The notes beneath the pieces are model-generated. The model saw only the letters and a list, made by a program, of their open reading frames with translations. It was not told where the DNA came from and did no database searches. Below are positions 6,133-10,947 of a DNA stretch of 14,004 nucleotides, in pieces. Within the stretch, counting starts at the first letter, position 1. The number at the start of each line of letters is the position of its first letter. The DNA lies in the NCBI GenBank assembly GCA_034926415.1, contig JAYFRC010000037.1:1-14004 (forward strand), read 5' to 3'. The position numbers and the translations under genes are program-made. Source of the DNA: JAYFRC01 sp034926415 (GTDB lineage: Bacteria > Bacillota > Clostridia > Oscillospirales > Oscillospiraceae).

Positions 6133-6345
6133 ATGGCAAAGAAAACAGAGATTACGGCTGACATCAGGTCGATGTTCGGCAATGTGCTTTCGGAAAATCA
6201 AGCGCGGAAATACCTTGGAATGGGCGTCGAGCAGACAAAGCAATTCCTTTCCGATGTCCCATTTTTTCAGGAGGAAAGAAAAAAGCGATATCTCGCGATA
6301 GATCTCGCGAGAAAAATTTACGAGCGGCAGCAGACCGTTTATTGA
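6133..6345 (+). CDS. Small DNA-binding protein, excisionase (Xis)-like
   Basis: 70 residues with a winged-helix look: LSENQARKYLGMGVEQTKQF (about 19-38), a basic loop EERKKRY, then LAIDLARKIYER, the order seen in MerR/Xis-type phage proteins that read a helix-turn-helix and end on a helix after the wing. Position two genes after cro fits an excisionase or recombination directionality factor. The ATG at 6133 has GGAGG only 4 bases upstream. The function is inferred from size, charge and place. Confidence 0.55.
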   Translation: MAKKTEITADIRSMFGNVLSENQARKYLGMGVEQTKQFLSDVPFFQEERKKRYLAIDLARKIYERQQTVY

Positions 6346-6387
6346 AGCGGGAATATTAGAGACAATAAAATTACGGGAGGCATGAGC

Positions 6388-6657
6388 ATGGTAACTGGAT
6401 ACAATCGGGGGCATCCAATCATTTATCTTAACGGTGAATGGGTGTATTCAGATAATCTAGTCCCAATCAAAAATGAAGAACGCCCTTGCGTAAGGTGTGG
6501 AAGAATGCCGACACCGGAAGGGTATGACGCATGTCTCGGATACATACCGGGTGTTACTTCGGCGTGTTGTGGACATGGTGTGGAACCTGGATATCTCATA
6601 AAAGAGGAAACGGCTGCCATAAAGCAGCCGCTTCCCGAAAAGATCAATATCAGCTGA
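6388..6657 (+). CDS. Hypothetical phage protein with cysteine pairs
   Basis: 89 residues from the ATG at 6388, chosen over the ATG at 6382 because GGGAGG then lies 7 bases upstream instead of 1. It has a Cys-X2-Cys pair (C34, C37 in RPCVRCGRMPTPEGYDAC), a further C49, and C60-C61 in SACCGHG with H63, probably a zinc-binding fold. I recognise the overall pattern as a common small protein of clostridial phages but know no function. Its last 8 bases overlap the end of the convergent zinc-ribbon gene. Confidence 0.75.
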   Translation: MVTGYNRGHPIIYLNGEWVYSDNLVPIKNEERPCVRCGRMPTPEGYDACLGYIPGVTSACCGHGVEPGYLIKEETAAIKQPLPEKINIS

Positions 6658-6790
6658 TTTTGCGATAGGTAGTATTGTTGCACTTTGGGCACGGAGGCAA
6701 TGTGTCAGTGTTGTTATCCAATACTACGATTTCACCGCATTTCGTACACTGATAAGATCCTTTTCCGGGCTTTTCACCGGTTTTATACAT
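6650..6790 (-). CDS. 46-residue zinc-ribbon protein
   Basis: Begins MYKTGEKPGKGSYQCTKCGE with C15, C18, C34 and C37, giving two CxxC knuckles (CTKC, CPKC) separated by a turn rich in Asp/Asn/Thr. Short zinc ribbons of this type are widespread in Firmicutes and unassigned in function. The ATG at 6790 is set by AAAGGAGGTGATTTC directly upstream, an almost full anti-16S match; the longer open frame to 7048 is only a shadow. A candidate promoter lies at 6813-6841. Opposite to and convergent with the early gene before it. Confidence 0.85.
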   Translation of the reverse strand: MYKTGEKPGKGSYQCTKCGEIVVLDNNTDTLPPCPKCNNTTYRKIS

Positions 6791-6812
6791 GAAATCACCT
6801 CCTTTCGACCAG

Positions 6813-6841
6813 ATTTTACCACTAATTGAAAGGACAAGCAA
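6813..6841 (-). promoter_or_regulatory. Promoter of the zinc-ribbon gene
   Basis: Minus-strand TTGCTT (plus 6836-6841), 17-base spacer, TAAAAT (plus 6813-6818). The -35 overlaps the start of the ribosome site of the divergent gene at 6854. Confidence 0.5.
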
Positions 6842-6853
6842 GGAGGACAAGCT

Positions 6854-7045
6854 GTGAAGCGAAACATGACGCGCTACGAGCGCGAGCACCGGAATGAGCG
6901 GCGCATTATTTTGACCGTGCTGCTGGCCTTGATAATCGCAATAGCGTTGAGCAGCATCACCGTCGCTGAGAGTACGAATATGACGCCGGCAGACGTGTTT
7001 ATTTCTAGCATGACTACGCCGGAGCCGCCGGAAAGCTGGGAATGA
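6854..7045 (+). CDS. Small single-span membrane protein
   Basis: 63 residues: a strongly basic N terminus (MKRNMTRYEREHRNERR), one hydrophobic segment at about 18-38 (IILTVLLALIIAIALSSITV), and an acidic, proline-containing outer tail. The charges predict N-in, C-out. GTG at 6854 is preceded by AAGGAGG with a 7-base gap. It is the first of three tightly packed genes. No family is recognised; a lysis role is unlikely at this early position. Confidence 0.7.
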   Translation: MKRNMTRYEREHRNERRIILTVLLALIIAIALSSITVAESTNMTPADVFISSMTTPEPPESWE

Positions 7046-7046
7046 C

Positions 7047-7304
7047 ATGAAAGATTATTATAAGGAGTTTCAAAAGCAAGAAAAGAAATATGCGCGGAAA
7101 ATACAGCGCAGAAAAGCGATAGTCTGTGTCAGACATCCTATGTTCGGAGAAATGCTCGTGCACGGCAGCAGCAATTATGACGCGGTATGCGAAGCGGCGC
7201 GGATAATGCGCTGCGATTGGGAAAAACTACACGGCGCCGAGGTGGTCGAGGCTGATCCGGGGCTCGCGGCCGCGATGCGCAGAGAAGAGGCAAGAAATGA
7301 ATAG
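7047..7304 (+). CDS. Hypothetical early protein
   Basis: 85 residues, N-terminal third very basic and probably helical (KEFQKQEKKYARKIQRRKA), then a compact part with MFGEMLVHGSSNYDAVCEAARIMRCDW, and an acidic/alanine-rich end. ATG at 7047 lies 1 base after the previous stop, and its end overlaps the next start by 8 bases, so it is translated as part of an operon with both neighbours. No family is recognised. Confidence 0.7.
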   Translation: MKDYYKEFQKQEKKYARKIQRRKAIVCVRHPMFGEMLVHGSSNYDAVCEAARIMRCDWEKLHGAEVVEADPGLAAAMRREEARNE

Positions 7305-7506
7305 TCAAGGAAGAATACGTTCTCATGCAAGCTCGCTGAAGCTCTGCCCGGCATGCGGTATGGACGGAGCGGTGCGGCGGTTCATCGACGACGGCGCGGT
7401 CGAAGAAAAACATTTCATCCAATGCGACGTGTGCGGGTTTAAGACGCGAATATGTCACACGGCCCGTGCGGCGGCGCGGGCGTGGAACAAATATAAACGG
7501 GCGTAA
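7297..7506 (+). CDS. Lar-like zinc-ribbon protein
   Basis: 69 residues: LKLCPACG (C17, C20) and CDVCGFKT (C43, C46) form a zinc ribbon, followed by ARAAARAWNKY, matching the ending of the Lar restriction-alleviation family in which a CPxCG...CxxCG ribbon is followed by an A..AWN helix. Lar of Rac prophage reduces EcoK restriction; many distant relatives in phages are untested, so anti-restriction activity is only inferred here. The gene starts inside the end of the preceding one (8-base overlap). Confidence 0.7.
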   Translation: MNSQGRIRSHASSLKLCPACGMDGAVRRFIDDGAVEEKHFIQCDVCGFKTRICHTARAAARAWNKYKRA

Positions 7507-7584
7507 ACAATAATCCAGCGCGCCCGAAGAAACGGATGCGTGAAGCAAAAGGAGGGCGAACACGCTAATATGTGATGGCCGGGC

Positions 7585-7613
7585 GCAAAAAAACCGCCCG
7601 GATTAACGGGCGG
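7585..7613 (-). terminator. Terminator overlapping the end of the 7603-7785 gene
   Basis: Minus-strand CCGCCCG and CGGGCGG (plus 7607-7613 and 7594-7600) with a 6-base loop, then seven Ts. The stop codon TAA lies in the loop. Confidence 0.9.
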
Positions 7614-7785
7614 AATTCTCCAGATCGTAGACGATTTTTTTCAGGCCACCCGGACTTGCGGACGCGACCTGAAGAAGAATGCTCTGTTTTTGCTGCGGCG
7701 TGCTGTTTTCGTATGCGGAATCTGCTTTGGAGTTTCCACGGAGCAGTGCTCCAAAGGCGTACGCATTGGAAATATCATTGGTCAT
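7603..7785 (-). CDS. Small hypothetical protein, fused behind a truncated toxin leader
   Basis: 60 residues, MTNDISNAYAFGALLRGNSK through KKIVYDLENSAR; soluble, mixed charge, no motif recognised. The ATG at 7785 has GAGGTGA 5 bases upstream, better than the in-frame GTG at 7794 that lies within that ribosome site. Upstream it abuts repeat copy A, so its promoter region is now that of the truncated toxin reading frame (7791-7826), whose stop codon lies inside its ribosome site. The two may be translated in sequence. It ends in a strong terminator. Confidence 0.65.
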   Translation of the reverse strand: MTNDISNAYAFGALLRGNSKADSAYENSTPQQKQSILLQVASASPGGLKKIVYDLENSAR

Positions 7786-7790
7786 ATTTG

Positions 7791-7826
7791 TCACCTCATC
7801 AATGTAAAGACTTGGAATATTCTCAT
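7791..7826 (-). pseudogene. Truncated toxin-like ORF in repeat copy A
   Basis: Encodes MRIFQVFTLMR, matching the first nine codons of the intact toxin-like ORF in copy B (MTIFEVFTL) with two changes, then breaks off at the repeat boundary and stops. It has a good ribosome site (AGGGAGG). It may act only as a leader for the gene at 7603-7785. Confidence 0.6.
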
Positions 7827-7985
7827 GTTAAGCCTCCCTTAAAAACCCCGATGGAGGCTGTAAATTCAGTATGAGACATACAGGACAAATATAATGTTGA
7901 AATTTAGGCGTTTTTGAAATTAATTTTGCAAAGTTAAAACTGGCTTTGTGTACTGAAGAAGGAGAGAAACAATGAGTGAATTAAA
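7798..7985. repeat. 188-bp direct repeat, copy A
   Basis: Closely matches copy B (8345-8531), with scattered changes and one base length difference. It spans a complete divergent control region: the first codons, ribosome site and 5' leader of a toxin-like gene on the minus strand, and on the plus strand the leader, ribosome site (GAAGGAGA) and start ATGAGTGAATTAAA of a rightward gene. The copies are in the same orientation, 547 bp apart. Confidence 0.9.
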
Positions 7986-8052
7986 TGGTGGCGTAATGTT
8001 TACCGAAAATGCGTTGCGATGTGTGGCGCAGGCCGGGAAGGGTGGAAAGTGA
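7972..8052 (+). CDS. 26-residue ORF started by repeat copy A
   Basis: MSELNGGVMFTENALRCVAQ... with GAAGGAGA 8 bases upstream. Its TGA overlaps the GTG of the next gene (GTGA), so it could serve to couple translation. The first four codons come from the repeat; the rest matches nothing I recognise. It may be a chimeric remnant of a longer gene. Confidence 0.4.
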   Translation: MSELNGGVMFTENALRCVAQAGKGGK

Positions 8053-8261
8053 AACGCAAGCCGAAGTACTACAAAGCATATCGCCGCAATGTCTGTCTTG
8101 TAAGGCCGATGCGGAAAGGGACGGCAGCGCAAATGGCTGGAAAAAGGAATGCAAAAAGTAAAAACAGCGATGTCAGGTATATGCTGGCAGAAGCCACGCG
8201 GCTGCAAGAAAAAGTAGCGGTGCATGGCACCGCTACTTTACAGCCTCCAATATACATCTAA
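8049..8261 (+). CDS. Small basic hypothetical protein
   Basis: 70 residues from GTG at 8049, very basic in the first 50 (MKRKPKYYKAYRRNVCLVRP, then GKRNAKSKNSDVRYMLAEAT), suggesting nucleic acid binding. The start overlaps the previous stop; GGGTGG lies close upstream. The last 15 or so codons run through the terminator of the opposite toxin-like gene (8203-8239) and its 3' region, so the C terminus is probably secondary sequence acquired when the segment was rearranged. No family is recognised. Confidence 0.5.
   Translation: MKRKPKYYKAYRRNVCLVRPMRKGTAAQMAGKRNAKSKNSDVRYMLAEATRLQEKVAVHGTATLQPPIYI
8203..8239 (-). terminator. Terminator of the toxin-like transcript
   Basis: AAAGTAGCGGTGC (8211-8223) and its exact inverted copy (8227-8239) give a 13-bp stem with a 3-base loop. 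On the minus strand it runs into TTCTTG, giving five Ts at the base. It lies 50 bp past the stop of the toxin-like ORF. Confidence 0.85.
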
Positions 8262-8289
8262 GTACTACCAATACACAACTATTGCTTCT

Positions 8290-8373
8290 TTAGAGCTTTT
8301 TTAAATAAGTTAACAGTGCGAGAAGCAGAAGGTCGGATGACAAAATCAATGTAAAGACTTCGAATATTGTCAT
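8290..8373 (-). CDS. Type I toxin-like peptide (putative holin-like toxin family)
   Basis: 27 residues, MTIFEVFTLILSSDLLLLAL followed by LTYLKKL: a short N terminus, one membrane-spanning helix (about 4-23) and a basic end. The M-T-x-F-E start, hydrophobic middle and L-T-Y-x-x-K-K end match the putative holin-like toxins of Firmicutes, relatives of TxpA/BsrG-type type I toxins that damage the membrane and are held down by antisense RNA. ATG at 8373 has AGGGGGG six bases upstream, but that site can pair with GCCTCC in the 5' leader. The transcript ends at the perfect hairpin 8203-8239. The family match is by eye. No antisense RNA promoter was identified. The ORF is below usual gene-finder size limits. 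Confidence 0.7.
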   Translation of the reverse strand: MTIFEVFTLILSSDLLLLALLTYLKKL

Positions 8374-8531
8374 GTTAAGCCCCCCTTAAAAAACCCGATG
8401 GAGGCTGTAACATCAGTATAAGGCATGCCGTGCAAATATAATGTTGAAATTTAAGGGCTTTGAAATTAATTTTACAAAGTTGAAACTGGCTTCGTGTACT
8501 GAAGAAGGAGAAAAACAATGAGTGAATTAAA
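8345..8531. repeat. 187-bp direct repeat, copy B
   Basis: Second copy of the divergent control segment at 7798-7985. Here the minus-strand toxin-like frame is complete, while the plus-strand frame (8518-8556) is cut short after 12 codons. The boundary lies within codon 10 of the toxin on one side and just past ATGAGTGAATTAAA on the other, so the duplicated unit is a two-way promoter with both gene starts. Confidence 0.9.
8379..8410 (-). promoter_or_regulatory. Toxin mRNA 5' leader switch: hidden ribosome site and 5'-3' pairing element
   Basis: In the transcript, GCCTCC (plus 8400-8405) can pair with the ribosome site GGGGGGC (plus 8379-8385). The same element, as TTACAGCCTCCA (plus 8399-8410), is perfectly complementary over 12 bases to TGGAGGCTGTAA at the 3' end (plus 8238-8249), beside the terminator. 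The two pairings exclude each other. Long-range 5'-3' pairing is known in type I toxin mRNAs such as hok; its effect here is inferred. Confidence 0.6.
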
Positions 8532-8556
8532 GCCGAGCCCGTTTCGCAATAAGTAA
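8518..8556 (+). pseudogene. 12-codon remnant of a Lar-like zinc-ribbon gene
   Basis: MSELKPSPFRNK then TAA. Lar-family proteins typically open MSELKPCPFCG; here both cysteines are changed (Ser, Arg) and the frame stops at once. The ribosome site GAAGGAGA is intact and comes from repeat copy B. It may still be translated as a short peptide. Confidence 0.5.
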
Positions 8557-8578
8557 GCCCTGCCACATATAGCAGGGC
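8548..8578 (-). terminator. Terminator after the 8586-8801 gene
   Basis: Perfect 7-bp stem GCCCTGC/GCAGGGC (plus 8557-8563 and 8572-8578) with an 8-base loop, followed on the minus strand by TTACTTATT. The T run is imperfect. Confidence 0.6.
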
Positions 8579-8585
8579 GAGAAAT

Positions 8586-8801
8586 TTAACAACAGCCAAT
8601 TAGCCGAATGCAGTCCGCTGTGATCTGAGGCGGAATGCTCATGGTCATAATACCGTTGAAATGGATACATACGCGGTTACCTTGTGAAAAGCAGCAGGCG
8701 TCTTCCGTATGGACCAGAACCTCTTGATTTGTGCTGTGATCGCACACTAGCATATTTTGCGGATCGACCTGCATGACTGTTGCGCACATAGTTGTTCTCA
8801 T
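8586..8801 (-). CDS. Small hypothetical protein, possible compact beta fold
   Basis: 71 residues, beginning MRTTMCATVMQVDPQNMLVC and including NQEVLVHTEDACCF and GNRVCIHFNGIMTMSIPPQI. Alternating hydrophobic residues in short runs split by polar turns suggest a small beta-barrel (OB-like) fold; this is inference. The ATG at 8801 is set by GGAGG 8 bases upstream; the in-frame TTG at 8816 lies next to that ribosome site. It has its own terminator. No clear promoter was seen in the 80 bp upstream. Confidence 0.7.
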   Translation of the reverse strand: MRTTMCATVMQVDPQNMLVCDHSTNQEVLVHTEDACCFSQGNRVCIHFNGIMTMSIPPQITADCIRLIGCC

Positions 8802-8898
8802 GGCGTTTGCCTCCAATGTGTTATGGTATAGCCTATTTTACGCCTGTGAGGCATGCGACGTGAGGGCATAAAAGAAAAACAAAAACGATTAAAAGGGT

Positions 8899-8931
8899 AA
8901 CTCCGGCGGCGAATGATACGCCGCCGGAGTT
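8899..8931. other. Perfect 13-bp palindrome upstream of the HUH rep gene, candidate nick origin
   Basis: AACTCCGGCGGCG and its exact inverted copy flank the 7-base loop AATGATA, 33 bp before the rep start. Neither strand has a T run after it, so it is not a standard terminator. HUH Rep proteins commonly nick single-stranded loops of such hairpins close to their own gene; that use here is inferred. It could also be an RNA stem in the rep leader. Confidence 0.5.
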
Positions 8932-8963
8932 AGAGACAATACGGGGGCAAAGGCGGGGGAAGT

Positions 8964-9707
8964 ATGCAAAGAGTGAAAGCGCGGCTTTTTTCTGGAGTTG
9001 TCTGTGAACAAATTGTTTTCAACGTCCCGGATCGTGTGCGGAACATTAGAAAAGCGGAACCACGGCCCAGGTTTAGGAGCGAAGAGGAACGGGCGCAGCA
9101 CCGGACAGGCATTTCTCGCCGGAAACATGCTCGCATGTTCAACGCGGCTTTCAGTCCCGCTTCCTTGTATAGTACCCTTACATTAAATAATGAGTATGAG
9201 GTCCACACATTCGAAGAGGCCCGCCGCCTGCGCGATAACTATTACCGCCGCCTGAAATACCATTTCACGGACGCAAAGATCGCAATCTACATGGGGCGTG
9301 GCAAGGCCACTCATAGAATCCATTTTCATATGGTAACAAATGGAATACCGGAGGAAATGATCACCAAACTATGGGGCATGGGTGAGATCGTGCGGATCGA
9401 GCACCTGAAAGAACACAATTATTATAATGGTATAGACTGCGGACAGGATTACACCGGCTTGGCGAATTACCTTTTTGACCATTGGTCACCAGAGCAGGGC
9501 GGCCACCATTGGAAAGCCACCTTAAACCTGGACAAGCCGGAACGGGAGCCAAACACCTCGGTAAAAATCAACTACACGGAGAACAAGCCGCCACGCGCGC
9601 CAAAGGGCTACATATTTGTGGAGAGCAAGACTACCAGATACGGATACCTATATTTTAAGTATGTGCGCAAGCCGCCAAAGCGGGAACGAAAAAAGAAGCT
9701 GATTTAA
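8964..9707 (+). CDS. HUH-type replication initiator (rolling-circle Rep-like)
   Basis: 247 residues. A basic N terminus (1-58) leads to the HUH domain: motif 1 SLYSTLTLNNEYEV (about 67-80), the HUH box HRIHFHMV with H120-F-H122, and the candidate tyrosine region CGQDYTGLANYLFDHW with Y163 and Y169. The C terminus is very basic (KPPKRERKKKLI). HUH enzymes nick one DNA strand and stay bound through the tyrosine to start rolling-circle copying or transfer. I know similar proteins from Gram-positive prophages, where the role is mostly untested. Start ATG 8964 follows GGGGGAAGT. It stands alone, with the palindrome 8899-8931 in front and a terminator on its stop codon. Confidence 0.8.
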   Translation: MQRVKARLFSGVVCEQIVFNVPDRVRNIRKAEPRPRFRSEEERAQHRTGISRRKHARMFNAAFSPASLYSTLTLNNEYEVHTFEEARRLRDNYYRRLKYHFTDAKIAIYMGRGKATHRIHFHMVTNGIPEEMITKLWGMGEIVRIEHLKEHNYYNGIDCGQDYTGLANYLFDHWSPEQGGHHWKATLNLDKPEREPNTSVKINYTENKPPRAPKGYIFVESKTTRYGYLYFKYVRKPPKRERKKKLI

Positions 9708-9720
9708 GATCGGCTTTTTA
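9696..9720 (+). terminator. rep terminator
   Basis: AAGCTGAT and ATCGGCTT pair over 8 bp (one G-T) with loop TTAAG, then TTTATA. The stop codon lies in the loop. Confidence 0.75.
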
Positions 9721-9768
9721 TAGCCTTGTAAATGTGTAAAGTTTGGTGACGATGCAGCTTAGCGGCGT

Positions 9769-9807
9769 TTGCATGAAGAGACCAGAAACGGAGACAACAT
9801 GAGCAAA
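9769..9807 (+). repeat. 39-bp start-region direct repeat, copy 1
   Basis: From TTGCATGAAGAG through the ribosome site to ATGAGCAAA. It differs from copy 2 (10283-10321) at only two positions. Here it precedes a truncated gene. Confidence 0.85.
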
Positions 9808-9882
9808 CCAAGATATGACTGGTGGCCCTATGTTAAGGGCATGATCCGGCGGCACCGAAACCGCCGGGATGGTTGGATGTAA
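9799..9882 (+). pseudogene. N-terminal remnant of a phage late-activator-type gene
   Basis: 27 residues: MSKPRYDWWPYVKGMIRRHR then NRRDGWM and stop. The YDWW-YVK-MIRR start is one I know from the N termini of RinA/ArpU-like regulators of clostridial phages, which continue for about 120-150 residues. Here the frame ends at once and nothing similar follows, so it is probably a decayed copy. An intact regulator follows at 10313 behind the same 39-bp repeat. Confidence 0.5.
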
Positions 9883-9990
9883 GCAAACTGACGCGGGTAG
9901 ATTTGAGAGCCATTACTCCACCCCAATTTGCGTGGGCATTTTTCCGGGCAAATCAATAGCAAAGAAGATAAAACCAATTCCCCAAATGGA

Positions 9991-10009
9991 TAAAAAAAGC
10001 CCAGGGCTT
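9991..10009 (-). terminator. Terminator of the 23-residue minus-strand gene
   Basis: AAGCC-CAG-GGCTT on the minus strand, followed by TTTTT. The stem is short (5 bp) but the T run is good. Confidence 0.6.
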
Positions 10010-10039
10010 GTTGCCGCCCCGGAATTTCGTTAACAGGTC

Positions 10040-10111
10040 TTACCTGTCGCTGACTTTCTGCTTTTGGTTTCCAAAGATCAGATCGTCAATATCTTGTTTT
10101 GGGTTCTGCAT
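10040..10111 (-). CDS. 23-residue peptide gene with full expression signals
   Basis: Encodes MQNPKQDIDDLIFGNQKQKV then SDR; polar, no membrane segment. ATG at 10111 is preceded by AAAGGAGATATA; a promoter (TTGCTT, 17, TATAAT) lies at 10139-10167 and a terminator at 9991-10009. The stop codon lies in a small palindrome ACAGGT-AAG-ACCTGT. It reads opposite to its neighbours. Complete signals for so short a frame make it likely to be expressed. No function is known. Confidence 0.65.
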   Translation of the reverse strand: MQNPKQDIDDLIFGNQKQKVSDR

Positions 10112-10138
10112 TATATCTCCTTTCCAGTTGATTTTATT

Positions 10139-10167
10139 ATTATAACACGGTTGACATAAAAAAGCAA
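10139..10167 (-). promoter_or_regulatory. Promoter of the 23-residue peptide gene
   Basis: Minus-strand TTGCTT (plus 10162-10167), 17-base spacer, TATAAT (plus 10139-10144); the ATG is 28 bases downstream. Confidence 0.7.
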
Positions 10168-10282
10168 ACAAAGACGCCATGAAGGAGCTTAGTTTTCCGG
10201 GGAGTATTGGCAATCAGAAAAAGCGAAGAATTTAAGCCGATAAATAAAGCTTATGCGGAAGAGCAGCGGCTTTTGACAGTGG

Positions 10283-10321
10283 TTGCATGAAGAGAGCAGA
10301 AACGGAGGCAACATGAGCAAA
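10283..10321 (+). repeat. 39-bp start-region direct repeat, copy 2
   Basis: Second copy of 9769-9807, here ahead of the intact late-activator-like gene, supplying its ribosome site (GGAGGC) and first three codons. Confidence 0.85.
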
Positions 10322-10777
10322 AGAACTAATTTGCCATATGATATCAGGCAGGAGTGCCTTTGGATCGTCCGGGGTTATGATCGCAGGGTGAAGGCATACC
10401 ATGAGGCACGACGCCAGGTCCTCGACAGCACAGCATGCAGATTCGAGGATGACAAAAAAGGCGTACGTGTCTATCTGCCTCACGGGTCCGGCGAAGGCCG
10501 ACCAGCAGAGAGCAAAGCGGAACAGCTTGCCGAAATTGAGGATTGGCCTGAGACGCGAAAGATGCGGGCGGTGAAGCAGGCAAAATTACATATTGGGCTG
10601 GATCTGAAAAATGATGAGCTGCGGCAACGGCTAACGGAAGGGATTATCCTGAACTGCATGAGCCGTAAACAGTATCCATATGCAGCTATGAATTTGCCTG
10701 GGATTGGCGAACGTACATTCAAGCGGCGTAAGGCTGAGTTTTTATACGACATTGCAGAAAATTTAGGGATGGTTTGA
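10313..10777 (+). CDS. RinA/ArpU-like phage late transcription activator
   Basis: 154 residues. An N-terminal helical part (PYDIRQECLWIVRGYDRRVK), a middle with RYLPH-like polar segment and DWPETRKMRAVKQAKLHIG, and a C-terminal helix-turn-helix region (YAAMNLPGIGERTFKRRKAE followed by FLYDIAENLGMV) resemble sigma-factor-like regulators that switch on the packaging genes. The ATG at 10313 has GGAGGC just upstream; the frame opens earlier at 10283 without a ribosome site. Its place immediately before the HNH-terminase block supports the role. The family assignment is by pattern and position. Confidence 0.7.
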   Translation: MSKRTNLPYDIRQECLWIVRGYDRRVKAYHEARRQVLDSTACRFEDDKKGVRVYLPHGSGEGRPAESKAEQLAEIEDWPETRKMRAVKQAKLHIGLDLKNDELRQRLTEGIILNCMSRKQYPYAAMNLPGIGERTFKRRKAEFLYDIAENLGMV

Positions 10778-10780
10778 AAG

Positions 10781-10812
10781 TTGGCCCATTATCCATTTTT
10801 AGACGTGATAAT
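10781..10812 (+). promoter_or_regulatory. Possible late promoter
   Basis: TTGGCC (10781-10786), then GATAAT (10807-10812) with a 20-base gap, right after the activator gene. The long spacing suits a promoter that needs an activator. It would drive HNH and terminase genes. Confidence 0.4.
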
Positions 10813-10821
10813 CTGGTAGTG

Positions 10822-10913
10822 TGGAATCAGCGGGGATGATTCCATGCCGCCCGGCACCGAGGCGGTGCGAGTATCGGGCCTCCTTTCGCTAACCGCCGCA
10901 CCGCAGGACGGCG
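10822..10913 (+). other. GC-rich multi-hairpin region before the HNH gene
   Basis: Hairpin 1: TGGAATCA/TGATTCCA (10822-10829, 10837-10844). Hairpin 2: outer GCCCG/CGGGC (10849-10853, 10875-10879) around inner GCACCG-AGG-CGGTGC (10854-10868). Hairpin 3: CGCCG/CGGCG (10894-10898, 10909-10913). No ORF of note on either strand. It may be a structured 5' leader, a packaging or protein-binding site, or merely GC-rich DNA. Confidence 0.45.
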
Positions 10914-10947
10914 TGGGTGGGGCCGAGGTAGCAGAAAGTAAACAGAC

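Noticed and set aside
7549..7582. A good ribosome site (AAAGGAGGG) at about 7549-7557 suggesting another plus-strand gene
   Set aside because: The nearest ATG is followed at once by TGA and the next frame runs into the opposite gene's terminator; at most a remnant of a lost gene.
8899..8931. The long palindrome as a simple transcription terminator
   Set aside because: There is no T run after the stem on either strand.
9361..9552. Minus-strand open frames inside rep, terminase and portal genes
   Set aside because: Shadow frames opposite well-supported proteins with no ribosome sites.
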